DNA of 64,000 nucleotides from Candidatus Altimarinota bacterium (GTDB lineage: Bacteria > Patescibacteriota > Gracilibacteria > UBA4473), in NCBI GenBank assembly GCA_021734785.1, contig JAIPIF010000003.1, positions 79,201-143,200 of the forward strand, given 5' to 3'. Made by a program: the position numbers and the translations under genes. Within the stretch, counting starts at the first letter, position 1, and each line of letters starts with the position of its first letter. Positions 23,518 through 30,975 of this stretch are shown here, piece by piece. Below the pieces are notes generated by a model. The model had not been told where the DNA came from and did no database searches. It saw nothing but the letters and a program-made list of their open reading frames with translations.

Positions 23518-23523
23518 TACAAT
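23518..23523 (+). promoter_or_regulatory. -10 box of the SLH gene, giving a leaderless mRNA
   Basis: TACAAT ends 8 bases before the ATG at 23532. Transcription would therefore begin at or next to the start codon. No good -35 box is visible. Confidence 0.45.
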
Positions 23524-23531
23524 CAAAATCG

Positions 23532-24518
23532 ATGAAACGCTGGCTCCTCTTTTTGTGCACAATCTTCTTGTGGGGAAATGCGGTCGCATTCAACGATGTC
23601 GCACCAGATGATCCCGACCGTCCGGTGTTTGAGCATCTGCGGGATGTGGGCATCATGGGCGCGTACCCGGATGGCAATTTTTTGCCAAGTAAGGTCGTCA
23701 CCCGTGCCGAAGCCCTGGTCATTTCTCTGCGAGCGGGAGGCATTGGCATTCCGGAATTTGATGGAACGACCCCTTTTTCGGATGTCAATCCCAATGCCTG
23801 GTACGCCGCGCATGTTGATCGAGGAGTGGAACTAGAATTTCTCGCGACAGAATCGGGGAAGTTTCGCCCCGACGATGCTGTGACCAAAGCCGAATTCTTG
23901 GCCTTTCTGTTTCGCGCAACTCTCGTGGATTTTCGACCGTTTTTTGGACGAACCAAGGGGATCGCCGATGATATTCCCGAAGAAGCCTGGTTTGCCCCGC
24001 ATTTTGCGTATGCAAAAAAATATCAAATCGCCCACTTACCGGCGGACAACAAGTACAATCCGTATAAATGGCTCTCGCGACGGGAGGTCGCGCTGATGAC
24101 CTTTCGCCAACTCCGTATTTTTCATGGCGATGCCGTGACCAAAAACTTTTTGGAACTCCAGGCACACGTCCAGCAGTTTGTGACCCTCCAGCGTGCGGGA
24201 AAAACAGAAGAAGCCCAGGCGCTCCTGCCTCGAATTTTCGAACTCTCAGATTCGCTGGTCCTGCTGCGAAATGATGAAGATTCTGTTGCCGCCCAGGCGA
24301 TCTCCCGGGCGATCAAACATATCGCAGAAAGCGTCCGCGCCTTTAAATTTGGAAAAAATCTGTCCGCCCTCGAACACCTCTTTCTCGCGACGAACCACAG
24401 TCAACGGGCGGCGGAAAAATCGGGGAAACTTTCTCCTTTTGCCACTGATCTGTTGCACCTGGTGGACGAATCGCTCCAGAATTTTATCAATCCCAATCGA
24501 AAACTGTATTCGGAATAA
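23532..24518 (+). CDS. S-layer homology (SLH) domain protein
   Basis: A 328-residue secreted protein with signal peptide (MKRWLLFLCTIFLWGNAVA). Three SLH-type repeats follow at about residues 20-75, 83-140 and 145-200. They show FNDV...DHLRDVGIMGAYPDGNFLPSKVVTRAEAL, FSDVNPNAWYAAHV...FRPDDAVTKAEFLAFL, and AWFAPHFAYAKKYQI...YNPYKWLSRREVALM. SLH triplets bind pyruvylated secondary cell-wall polymer and anchor surface proteins. The C-terminal 120 residues form a helical region without a recognised domain. The -10 box is so close that the mRNA is probably leaderless. Confidence 0.9.
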   Translation: MKRWLLFLCTIFLWGNAVAFNDVAPDDPDRPVFEHLRDVGIMGAYPDGNFLPSKVVTRAEALVISLRAGGIGIPEFDGTTPFSDVNPNAWYAAHVDRGVELEFLATESGKFRPDDAVTKAEFLAFLFRATLVDFRPFFGRTKGIADDIPEEAWFAPHFAYAKKYQIAHLPADNKYNPYKWLSRREVALMTFRQLRIFHGDAVTKNFLELQAHVQQFVTLQRAGKTEEAQALLPRIFELSDSLVLLRNDEDSVAAQAISRAIKHIAESVRAFKFGKNLSALEHLFLATNHSQRAAEKSGKLSPFATDLLHLVDESLQNFINPNRKLYSE

Positions 24519-24535
24519 AAAATACAGAAAAATGT

Positions 24536-24564
24536 TTGACCGCATGTGTCAAATGGTGTACAAT
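24536..24564 (+). promoter_or_regulatory. Promoter of the DHH phosphoesterase gene
   Basis: TTGACC at 24536-24541, exactly 17 bp, TACAAT at 24559-24564. The start codon is 36 bases downstream. Confidence 0.75.
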
Positions 24565-24599
24565 CCCCTCTCAGATTCTGATTTTTCTTTTGTACAAAC

Positions 24600-25586
24600 A
24601 TGAATCCCTCCCCCACTCTCTCGCTGGAAAAAGCCGAACTCCAAAAACTCAAAGATTTCTTGGGAGGCAAGCCGTCACTCACGATCCTGACCCACGCCAA
24701 TCCCGATGGCGATGCGGTGGGCAGTGCGCTCGGGCTTTTTTGGGCACTGAAACCACTGGGGTTCAAGCTCACACTTGCCTGTCTCGATCCCATTTCACCC
24801 GCCTTTCAGTTTTTGGCAGGGAGTGGAGAATTCCAGACAGATTTTGATCTCGAGTCCAGTGAGGGACTTGTGTTTCTTGACTGCGGAGAAAAACGCATGA
24901 CCCGGTTTGAAGACAGCAAACCCGATCTGTTTGATCCCAAACGAACGATCATCAATCTCGATCATCATCCGACGAATGATTCGTTTGGCGATATCAATTT
25001 TGTATTGCCAAAAGCCAGTTCCACGGCGGAAATCGTCACCAGCCTGTTGGAAGCGTTGGAACTCCCACTCACACCCGAAATTTCCTCGGCATTGCTCCTG
25101 GGGCTGTACACCGACACTGGGAGTTTTCAGCACCAAAACACCACGCCGTCTGCATACGCTGCGGCGGCAAAACTGGTGCGAGCTGGCGGGAATATTTCCA
25201 AAATTGCCAAACATGTCTTTTTTTCGAATGAATTTAAAAAATTCAAGCTCTGGGGCAAAGTGCTCAACAATCTCCATGTGACCGAAGACGGAGCTGCCAT
25301 CGTCGGCGTGTACAAAAAAGACTACGAATCCGTCGGTGCCACCCGCGCCGATCTCAATGGCGTCGTCGATCTGATCAATTCCATGCCGGAATCTCGATAT
25401 ACCGTGATGCTCTCGGAAGATGAAAAAGGCAACGTCAAAGCTTCTCTGCGTACTCGAAATGAGGATGTAGATGTGCGAGCGCTTGCGGAAAAGTTTGGCG
25501 GCGGCGGCCACGTCAAAGCCAGTGGGTTTACCATCCCCCGCGGACACCTCCAAAAAGAGGTGAAATGGAAAATCGTTCAGGAATAA
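24600..25586 (+). CDS. nrnA: DHH/DHHA1 phosphoesterase (NrnA-like oligoribonuclease/pAp phosphatase)
   Basis: A 328-residue DHH-family hydrolase. THANPDGDAVGSALGL (about residues 31-46) is the first metal-binding motif. A conserved Asp is in VFLDCGEK. NLDHHPTN (about 117-124) is the DHH motif, and LYTDTGSFQ carries a further metal Asp. The C-terminal DHHA1 domain ends in EKFGGGGHVKASGF. This is the NrnA/RecJ-like small family that degrades nanoRNA and dephosphorylates pAp; some members also cleave cyclic dinucleotides. The symbol is by family similarity only. It has a strong promoter of its own. Confidence 0.9.
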   Translation: MNPSPTLSLEKAELQKLKDFLGGKPSLTILTHANPDGDAVGSALGLFWALKPLGFKLTLACLDPISPAFQFLAGSGEFQTDFDLESSEGLVFLDCGEKRMTRFEDSKPDLFDPKRTIINLDHHPTNDSFGDINFVLPKASSTAEIVTSLLEALELPLTPEISSALLLGLYTDTGSFQHQNTTPSAYAAAAKLVRAGGNISKIAKHVFFSNEFKKFKLWGKVLNNLHVTEDGAAIVGVYKKDYESVGATRADLNGVVDLINSMPESRYTVMLSEDEKGNVKASLRTRNEDVDVRALAEKFGGGGHVKASGFTIPRGHLQKEVKWKIVQE

Positions 25587-25633
25587 TCAGCGGATTTTTT
25601 CTCAAATAAATACAAACACTCACCCAAAAACAC

Positions 25634-26008
25634 ATGTCATTGATGCACGGAATCGGCCAACATCATCATTTTACAGAAAAGCATAAACACTCTTTTTTTC
25701 GGCGACTGGGAGAACGGACGCGAAACTTCTTTCACCGAGAGGAAGCGGCAGCAAAACGGAACCTGGACCGAACGATTCTCTGGATTGGATCCCTGGGGCC
25801 ACTGATGGCCGTGCCACAGATTCTCAACGTGATCAAACACGAAAGCACCGGCGGACTGTCGATGGTGTCAGAGATCGCGTTTGTGATCATCGCCACCTTT
25901 TGGGTTTTTTACGGTGCCTTTCATCGAGAGCGCCCGATTGTTTTGGTCAATATCGGCTGGGTGATGGTCCACCTGGTCCTGATCAGTGGGATGGTGCTGT
26001 ATGGATAA
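25634..26008 (+). CDS. SemiSWEET / PQ-loop family transporter with His-rich N-terminus
   Basis: A 124-residue protein with three transmembrane helices in its last 80 residues. IGSLGPLMAVPQILNVIKHESTGGLS carries the PQ motif of the SWEET/SemiSWEET family, followed by MVSEIAFVIIATFWVFYGAF and VNIGWVMVHLVLISGMVLYG. SemiSWEETs dimerise and carry sugars by facilitated diffusion. The N-terminal 45 residues are soluble and rich in His and Lys/Arg (IGQHHHFTEKHKHSFF), an unusual extension that could bind metal. It is 47 bp after nrnA and overlaps or abuts the 26013 gene. Confidence 0.85.
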   Translation: MSLMHGIGQHHHFTEKHKHSFFRRLGERTRNFFHREEAAAKRNLDRTILWIGSLGPLMAVPQILNVIKHESTGGLSMVSEIAFVIIATFWVFYGAFHRERPIVLVNIGWVMVHLVLISGMVLYG

Positions 26009-26012
26009 CCTT

Positions 26013-26642
26013 ATGACAGAAGAAAACAAAATTCACATCAATATTTCTGAAGAGGAGGTGTCTCCTGCTCTCTGTTCTCAGGACGCTGCAGAACAACTGG
26101 ACAAAATAACGGATGCCAATCCGCCACGCCAACAAACCGAATCTTTTGCTCAAAAAGTGAAACGATTACTTGCACAGGTAGAACAAGGAGATTTTTCCGG
26201 CATCCCCGAAGGTGAAATGAAAAAACATGTTCTCAAGAGTCTCACACGAGAAGACGCGATTTCTTATTTCAAAATCTCAATTGAAGGAGCTTTTGCAGAA
26301 AAATCAAAAGAAGTCCTTCCTCAAATCAGACGACTTTTTGGCGTGAAGCAACTCAATCCTCTCGAACAAAAAATCCTTGACCAAATCACTGAAGAAGTGC
26401 GTCTCGAGCGGCTCACACTCATGACCGGAACCGACACGTACAATGTGCCGCAAGAAATCTCTTTCCGATGGCTTGCTCGAGCCTATCCTCAGTTTTCCGG
26501 TACAATAATGACGGGAAATACTGAGCAACAGCTTCGAATACTCGAACGCGGTCTGTCTGCGCTTCAAAAAAAACAACTCGAAAAAATACGGCAAGAAAAT
26601 GGATCCTATTTATCCCAGTTTCTTTCGGGTCATCCGAAATAA
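26013..26642 (+). CDS. Hypothetical protein
   Basis: A 209-residue soluble protein (MTEENKIHINISEEE...), acidic in its first 50 residues and mostly helical thereafter. An ATG at 26001 (MDNLMTEEN) overlapping the SemiSWEET stop is equally possible and would couple translation. The segment LTREDAISYFKISIEGAFAEKSKEVLPQIRRLFG and the C-terminal helices show no family signature I know. It is the last gene of the SemiSWEET transcript. Confidence 0.6.
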   Translation: MTEENKIHINISEEEVSPALCSQDAAEQLDKITDANPPRQQTESFAQKVKRLLAQVEQGDFSGIPEGEMKKHVLKSLTREDAISYFKISIEGAFAEKSKEVLPQIRRLFGVKQLNPLEQKILDQITEEVRLERLTLMTGTDTYNVPQEISFRWLARAYPQFSGTIMTGNTEQQLRILERGLSALQKKQLEKIRQENGSYLSQFLSGHPK

Positions 26643-26679
26643 TTTTGGAAGCAAAAAGAACAGACAAAGAACACTCTCC

Positions 26680-27215
26680 CCTTTTAGAACAAAAGAGGGT
26701 ATTTTGGTGGGATCCTCGCAAAATCGAAGATTTTGCGCAGAGAGAGGAGTCGCGATAAAACTCAGTGCGATCCCGCTTTGGCGGGAGAGCCACGAGTGAA
26801 AAGAAAAACGGGGCCCCGTCCCGACGTGTCGGGATGAGGAGAGGAGGAGCCGGCAATCTTGTGGAATTTTTCCCAAGCAAAATCGAAGTGACTCTTTTTG
26901 GGGGTCCCCGCGAAATCACAGATTTCGTGGGGGGAGGAGGAGCGGACGAAACAAGTTGAGTCCCGCCAAGGCGGGACGAGAACAGTGCAGTCCGCGACGA
27001 CGATGGTGCCCAGGAAAGGACTTGAACCTTCACGGGATAAATCCCACTGCGACCTGAACGCAGCGCGTCTACCAATTCCGCCACCTGGGCTTTTTGTAAA
27101 AAAACTTTTTTCCAAGCAAAATCAAAGATTTTGTGTTCTCCGAGCGAAGCGGGTGCTTCGCGAGGAAAAAGGAGGTGTCGCCAAGCTAACGGAGTCCCGA
27201 CTTGTCGGGACGAAG
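26680..27215. repeat. Palindromic repeat cluster around the tRNA-Leu genes
   Basis: Two palindrome families recur in the non-coding DNA. Type 1 is TCCCG-nnnn-CGGGA or similar: 26771 (TCCCGCTTTGGCGGGA), 26819 (TCCCGACGTGTCGGGA), 26961 (TCCCGCCAAGGCGGGA) and 27194 (TCCCGACTTGTCGGGA). Type 2 is AAAATC-nnn-GATTTT: 26714 (GCAAAATCGAAGATTTTGC), 26911 (GAAATCACAGATTTC) and 27117 (GCAAAATCAAAGATTTTGT). They come in the same order and spacing, with GGAGGAG-like stretches between, as three degenerate copies of a longer unit. Apart from the tRNA genes the interval 26643-27237 holds no gene. Confidence 0.8.
27004..27090 (-). tRNA. tRNA-Leu(CAG), CCA encoded
   Basis: The minus strand gives a class II tRNA: acceptor GCCCAGG/CCTGGGC, anticodon arm CTGCG-TTCAGGT-CGCAG with anticodon CAG, long variable arm TGGGATTTATCCCGT, and T-loop TTCAAGT. 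The discriminator is A, followed by an encoded CCA (27004-27006). Confidence 0.97.
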
Positions 27216-27237
27216 TGTGCGCAGGCGAACACCGACG

Positions 27238-27322
27238 TGGTGCCGAGGGTGGGAATCGAACCCACACGGATTGCTCCACACGATTTTGAGTCGTGCGCGT
27301 CTACCAATTCCGCCACCCCGGC
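27238..27322 (-). tRNA. tRNA-Leu(CAA), CCA encoded
   Basis: The minus strand gives a class II tRNA: acceptor GCCGGGG/CCTCGGC, anticodon arm CACGA-CTCAAAA-TCGTG with anticodon CAA, long variable arm around TGGAGCAATCCGT, and T-loop TTCGATT. The discriminator is A, followed by an encoded CCA. It shares the D-arm sequence with the neighbouring tRNA-Leu(CAG), consistent with duplication. Confidence 0.97.
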
Positions 27323-27359
27323 AAAAACCACCTCAAAAAAGACTCAAAAGAGCTCCGGG

Positions 27360-27387
27360 ATTGTAGAAATTCTTCGGGAAAAATCAA
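27360..27387 (-). promoter_or_regulatory. Promoter of the tRNA-Leu genes
   Basis: Minus strand TTGATT (27382-27387), 16 bp, TACAAT (27360-27365), about 38 bp before the tRNA-Leu(CAA) 5' end. It overlaps the stop region of the mechanosensitive channel gene. Confidence 0.55.
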
Positions 27388-28313
27388 GCAGGTTTTTCTT
27401 CTGTTGAAGGGGTCTTCCCCGGCAGGTGCAATGACTGCATCAAGTTTCGATCGTTGTCGTCGAGGGTGAGTGTGCGAATCGGGAATGGAATTTCAATCCC
27501 CGCCGCATCAAAGTCTTTCTTGAGCTGTTGGATCACTTCGGAGCGAGTCACAAGCCAGCCACTGCGAGATTCGACCCAAAACTTCACTTCCAGGGTAATC
27601 GCCGAATCACCAAACTCGGTAGCAATCACCTGGGGTTTTGGCTCGGGAACTACTTTTTCATGCTTTTTGACGGAAGCCACAGCAATCTGGATGGCCTCTG
27701 CCAGCGGCGTGGCATAGTGGACTCCGACATTGACTACCACCCGACGAAAAGAATTCGCCGTAAAATTCTGCACGACATTCGTAATCATCTGTGCATTTGG
27801 GATGATCAGGTTGGTGCCATCAAATGCTTTGACTTGTGTCGTACGCGCATCAATCTCTGTAACCGTTCCGGTTTGATCGCTGACTTTGACCACATCCCCG
27901 ATCTTAAATTTCTTTTGCGTGAGAATCATCACACCGGCAAAAAAGTTGGAAAGGAGGTCCTTGAGCGCAAAACCAATACCCACCCCGAGGAAGGCCAGGA
28001 GTGACCCCAGGTCGATGCCAACAATTTGAAAAGAAACGATCAGTCCCAAAATCACGATCCCTGTATACACAGTCCGTTCAATGAGAATCATCACTTCACG
28101 ATTGAGATCTTTGTTTCCCAAACGAAAACTCACCACTCGGCGAAAAAATCCGGCCACAAAAAAGGAGACGATAAACACAATCGCTGCCGCGATCCAAAGC
28201 GGAATCGCCTGCAGAAAATCCGACCAAAACAGCCAAACACCGGAGGTGGATTCTTCTTGCGCAGTCTGAGCCATTCCAATGGCCTGCGCAGAAGCGGTTT
28301 CAAAGAAAAGCAT
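27384..28313 (-). CDS. MscS-family small-conductance mechanosensitive channel
   Basis: A 309-residue membrane protein. The start at 28313 (MLFFETASAQAIG...) is chosen because the upstream in-frame GTG at 28346 lies within the -10 promoter box. Transmembrane segments are at about residues 40-60, 80-102 and 108-130. The pore helix SLLAFLGVGIGFALKDLLSNFFAGV is the TM3 signature. The beta-domain begins with KIGDVVKVSDQTGTVTEIDARTTQVKAFDGTNLIIPNA, followed by the alpha/beta C-terminal domain. It releases solutes on hypo-osmotic shock. The first 25 residues may be a short signal-like leader. Confidence 0.95.
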   Translation of the reverse strand: MLFFETASAQAIGMAQTAQEESTSGVWLFWSDFLQAIPLWIAAAIVFIVSFFVAGFFRRVVSFRLGNKDLNREVMILIERTVYTGIVILGLIVSFQIVGIDLGSLLAFLGVGIGFALKDLLSNFFAGVMILTQKKFKIGDVVKVSDQTGTVTEIDARTTQVKAFDGTNLIIPNAQMITNVVQNFTANSFRRVVVNVGVHYATPLAEAIQIAVASVKKHEKVVPEPKPQVIATEFGDSAITLEVKFWVESRSGWLVTRSEVIQQLKKDFDAAGIEIPFPIRTLTLDDNDRNLMQSLHLPGKTPSTEEKPA

Positions 28314-28336
28314 GTTTGAGAGAAAGGATTCGGGAA

Positions 28337-28365
28337 ATTGTACCACAAAAAAAGAACAAAATCAA
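28337..28365 (-). promoter_or_regulatory. Promoter of the MscS gene
   Basis: Minus strand TTGATT, exactly 17 bp, TACAAT preceded by TGG. The start codon lies 24 bp past the -10 box. Confidence 0.65.
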
Positions 28366-28448
28366 TGGAGCAACCGTTTTTTTTCGACAGCGAGACGTGA
28401 CCTTTGTATCCTTTTCTTGTTTTTCATTCTTTCTTTCCCCCCTTTCCC

Positions 28449-28889
28449 ATGAAAAAACAACTTCTCACCCGTAACGGCCCGTGGCAAGCAGTGGTACTGT
28501 ACGTACTCAATTTTTTTAATCTGATTGCCCTCTCTCTCTTGCTGTTGGTTTTTCTACTGCAGGCAATCGCCGGATCTGTACTCTTTCCCCAAATGCTGCT
28601 CATGATGGGACAGGATGCCATGAGCCTCATGATGCAAGGCGTGGTGGTCGGCCTTCTTCTTTTCGTTGGTTTGTGGGTGCTCCAATTCTTTGTCACCTGT
28701 GCGTTTTACCGAGGACAAAAATGGGTGACACTGTTTCACATGATTGTGTGGGCACTGATGATCATTTTACAAGTCATTGCGCTGATCAAAGGGTTTTCGA
28801 TGGAAACCGTATTTTCTCTTCTGATCGGTGGCTTTCTCTGGTATCTGGGGTTTGCCTGTTTTCGTTCCCCGTTTTTTGGGAAAAAATAA
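28449..28889 (+). CDS. Hypothetical four-helix membrane protein
   Basis: A 146-residue protein (MKKQLLTRNGPWQAVVLYVLNFF...) with four hydrophobic segments at about residues 14-42, 61-82, 95-115 and 118-140, and short polar connections. No charged functional motif or family signature is visible. An upstream in-frame start at 28404 is hydrophobic but not supported by a ribosome site. It is followed by a terminator. Confidence 0.65.
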   Translation: MKKQLLTRNGPWQAVVLYVLNFFNLIALSLLLLVFLLQAIAGSVLFPQMLLMMGQDAMSLMMQGVVVGLLLFVGLWVLQFFVTCAFYRGQKWVTLFHMIVWALMIILQVIALIKGFSMETVFSLLIGGFLWYLGFACFRSPFFGKK

Positions 28890-28911
28890 TTCGTTTTTCA
28901 AAGTAAAGAAC

Positions 28912-28939
28912 AAAAATCCCTGCTTCGGTGGGGGTTTTT
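28912..28939. terminator. Bidirectional terminator with UUCG-type loop
   Basis: The stem AAAATCCCTGC/GTGGGGGTTTT closes on a TTCG loop, A-rich on one side and T-rich on the other. It lies between the convergent 28449 gene and the CarB-like gene, overlapping the latter's stop codon. Confidence 0.75.
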
Positions 28940-30491
28940 ATTTAGGCAGAGAGCCCAGATCGGGAAACATTTCGAGACTTCGTGCCAGCAGCTTTGCCAC
29001 TTGAATATTGGTGAGAAGCGGAATATTTGCATCGATCGCCGCCCGGCGAATGTGGTAGCCATCGGTTTCCTCCTCGTGACTAAATTTATTGGGCGTATTG
29101 ATAACAAGAGACACTTTTTTGTCTGCAATGAGATCTGCCACGTTTGGGTGCTTCCCCGAAGAAATTTTAGCCACGGTTTCACAGGGAATGCTCGAATCCT
29201 GAAAGAGTTCCGCCGTATGTCGGGTGCCGACCAGCGAGTATCCCAGCGAGAGAAACCGTTTGGCCACCGGGCGAAAAGCCACTTTGTCCCGGAGCCGCCC
29301 GAGCGTAATCAGTATCGCCGAACCCTTTGGAGGCAAGCGAAATCCCGTGGAAATCATGCTTTTGAGAAAGGCTTCCTCAATTGAATCGCCAAAACACGCC
29401 ACCTCCCCGGTCGAACTCATTTCCACTCCCAGGGTCGGATCGGCTCCCTTGAGGCGAGAGAAAGAAAACTGCGGGGCTTTGACGCCCACTTTTTCGATCG
29501 CCAGCAAACTCTTTTCCTGCGTTTCCAGTTTTTCTCCAAGAAATACGCGGGTCGCGAGCTCAATAAAATTTTGGTGAAACACCTTCGAAACAAACGGAAA
29601 GGTTCGGCTTGCCCGGAGATTGCACTCGATGACTTTGATCTGGTTTTCACGCGCGAGAAACTGAATGTTGAACGGGCCAGAGATCTGCAACTTTTCTGCC
29701 AGACGAAGGGCAATGTGCCGCACACGGCGAATCGTTTCCAGGTACAGATTTTGTGGAGGCAAAACAATCGTTGCGTCCCCCGAATGCACGCCGGCATTTT
29801 CGACGTGCTCCGCGATCGAGGAACAAATGATGCGACCCTCCTGCGCCACTCCATCAAATTCAATTTCTTTCGCATCTTGTTCAAATTTTGTGATCACTAC
29901 AGAAGCCTCTGTCTCGCCGACAGCTTTGGCCAAAAAATCCTCGAGTTCCTCCCCACTGACCGCCACCGCCATCGCTGCCCCGGAGAGGACAAAAGAGGGG
30001 CGAACGAGCACCGGATACCCCACAGACTCCGCAAAAGCCAACGCATCTTCAATTTGAGAGAAACTCGCCCACACCGGCTGGTCGATTTTCAATGCATCAC
30101 AGAGCGAAGAAAATTTCTGGCGATCTTCACACTGGTCGATCGCTTCGACCGGGGTCCCCAGGATGGGGATACCCACTTTGGCGAGAGCCGTCCCCATGTT
30201 TTGTGCAATCTGTCCGCCGGTAGAAAGGATCACCCCGTCGGGATTTTCTCGATCACAGATGTCCAAAACGCGTTCGACGGTAAGCTCTTCGAAGTACAGT
30301 CGATCACATTCATCAAAATCCGTTGAAACCGTTTCGGGATTGGAATTGAGAAAAACGGTCTCACAGCCAAGTGAGCGCAATGTCCGCAACACCTGTACCC
30401 CGCACCAGTCAAATTCTACTGAACTCCCGATTGCGTACGGCCCAGAGCCGAGGATGAGGATTTTTTTCGGGCGTTGTTTCGGAGCCGGCAT
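28938..30491 (-). CDS. Carbamoyl-phosphate synthase large subunit, C-terminal half only
   Basis: A 517-residue protein corresponding to about residues 550-1070 of CarB. KKILILGSGPYAIGSSVEFDWCGV is the start of the second synthetase half. NSNPETVSTDFDECDRLYFE and STGGQIAQNMG follow, then the ATP-grasp domain with LVRPSFVLSGAAM, EHVENAGVHSGDA and ECNLRASRTFPFVSK. The C-terminal MGS-like allosteric domain begins at about residue 380 (GSAILITLGRLRDKV). The carbamate-forming half would catalyse carbamate to carbamoyl-phosphate. The N-terminal half and carA are not in this window, so the enzyme is split or lost. GPFNIQFLARENQIKVIECNL is close to the eukaryotic CAD-type sequence. Confidence 0.92.
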   Translation of the reverse strand: MPAPKQRPKKILILGSGPYAIGSSVEFDWCGVQVLRTLRSLGCETVFLNSNPETVSTDFDECDRLYFEELTVERVLDICDRENPDGVILSTGGQIAQNMGTALAKVGIPILGTPVEAIDQCEDRQKFSSLCDALKIDQPVWASFSQIEDALAFAESVGYPVLVRPSFVLSGAAMAVAVSGEELEDFLAKAVGETEASVVITKFEQDAKEIEFDGVAQEGRIICSSIAEHVENAGVHSGDATIVLPPQNLYLETIRRVRHIALRLAEKLQISGPFNIQFLARENQIKVIECNLRASRTFPFVSKVFHQNFIELATRVFLGEKLETQEKSLLAIEKVGVKAPQFSFSRLKGADPTLGVEMSSTGEVACFGDSIEEAFLKSMISTGFRLPPKGSAILITLGRLRDKVAFRPVAKRFLSLGYSLVGTRHTAELFQDSSIPCETVAKISSGKHPNVADLIADKKVSLVINTPNKFSHEEETDGYHIRRAAIDANIPLLTNIQVAKLLARSLEMFPDLGSLPK

Positions 30492-30530
30492 GCCGAGTGA
30501 TTGTAGAGCAAACTCGACTCCCTGCCAAAA

Positions 30531-30920
30531 TTACTTTCCCCGTTTTTGATATTCGCGTGTGACGGAATTTAGTCGCTTTCGATATTCACGAGAGGTACGG
30601 ACAAACGCCCACACTCCACACCCCAGCGTCAGAAAAATCGTCACATACAAAAAGAAGCGCATCGAAAAAAACGGCACCGCTGCAAATCGAGCAAATACAA
30701 AAATAATTCCCAAAACACCCAAAAAAGGAAACATCCAGAATTTCTTTTTGATTGATTTTTTTAAATATTTATCCCGTCGAGCATAGTTTTTGACAAACGA
30801 TCCCAAAAACATCACGAGAAGGAAAAAGACCAGGAGCAAAAATCCCGGCAAAAAGTCGCCGCCAGGGGTTGCGTCAAAGTAATAATGTGAGTTGAGAAGC
30901 CGAGAAAAATCCCACTGCAT
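30531..30920 (-). CDS. Hypothetical membrane protein
   Basis: A 129-residue protein (MQWDFSRLLNSHYYFDATPGG...) with three hydrophobic segments at about residues 25-43, 59-78 and 83-103, separated by a very basic loop (KNYARRDKYLKKSIKKK), and a basic C-terminal tail. An upstream in-frame start at 30962 is close to a TACAAC -10 box and is not used. It lies 39 bp before the CarB-like gene on the same strand. No family recognised. Confidence 0.6.
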   Translation of the reverse strand: MQWDFSRLLNSHYYFDATPGGDFLPGFLLLVFFLLVMFLGSFVKNYARRDKYLKKSIKKKFWMFPFLGVLGIIFVFARFAAVPFFSMRFFLYVTIFLTLGCGVWAFVRTSREYRKRLNSVTREYQKRGK

Positions 30921-30975
30921 AAAAAGAAAAAAATTTCGATGGTGGTTGTACCATAGGCACAAAAAAACGGCAAGT

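Noticed and set aside
26643..27237. CRISPR array
   Set aside because: The repeats are short palindromes of unequal spacing and variable sequence, with tRNA genes between them and no cas genes nearby.
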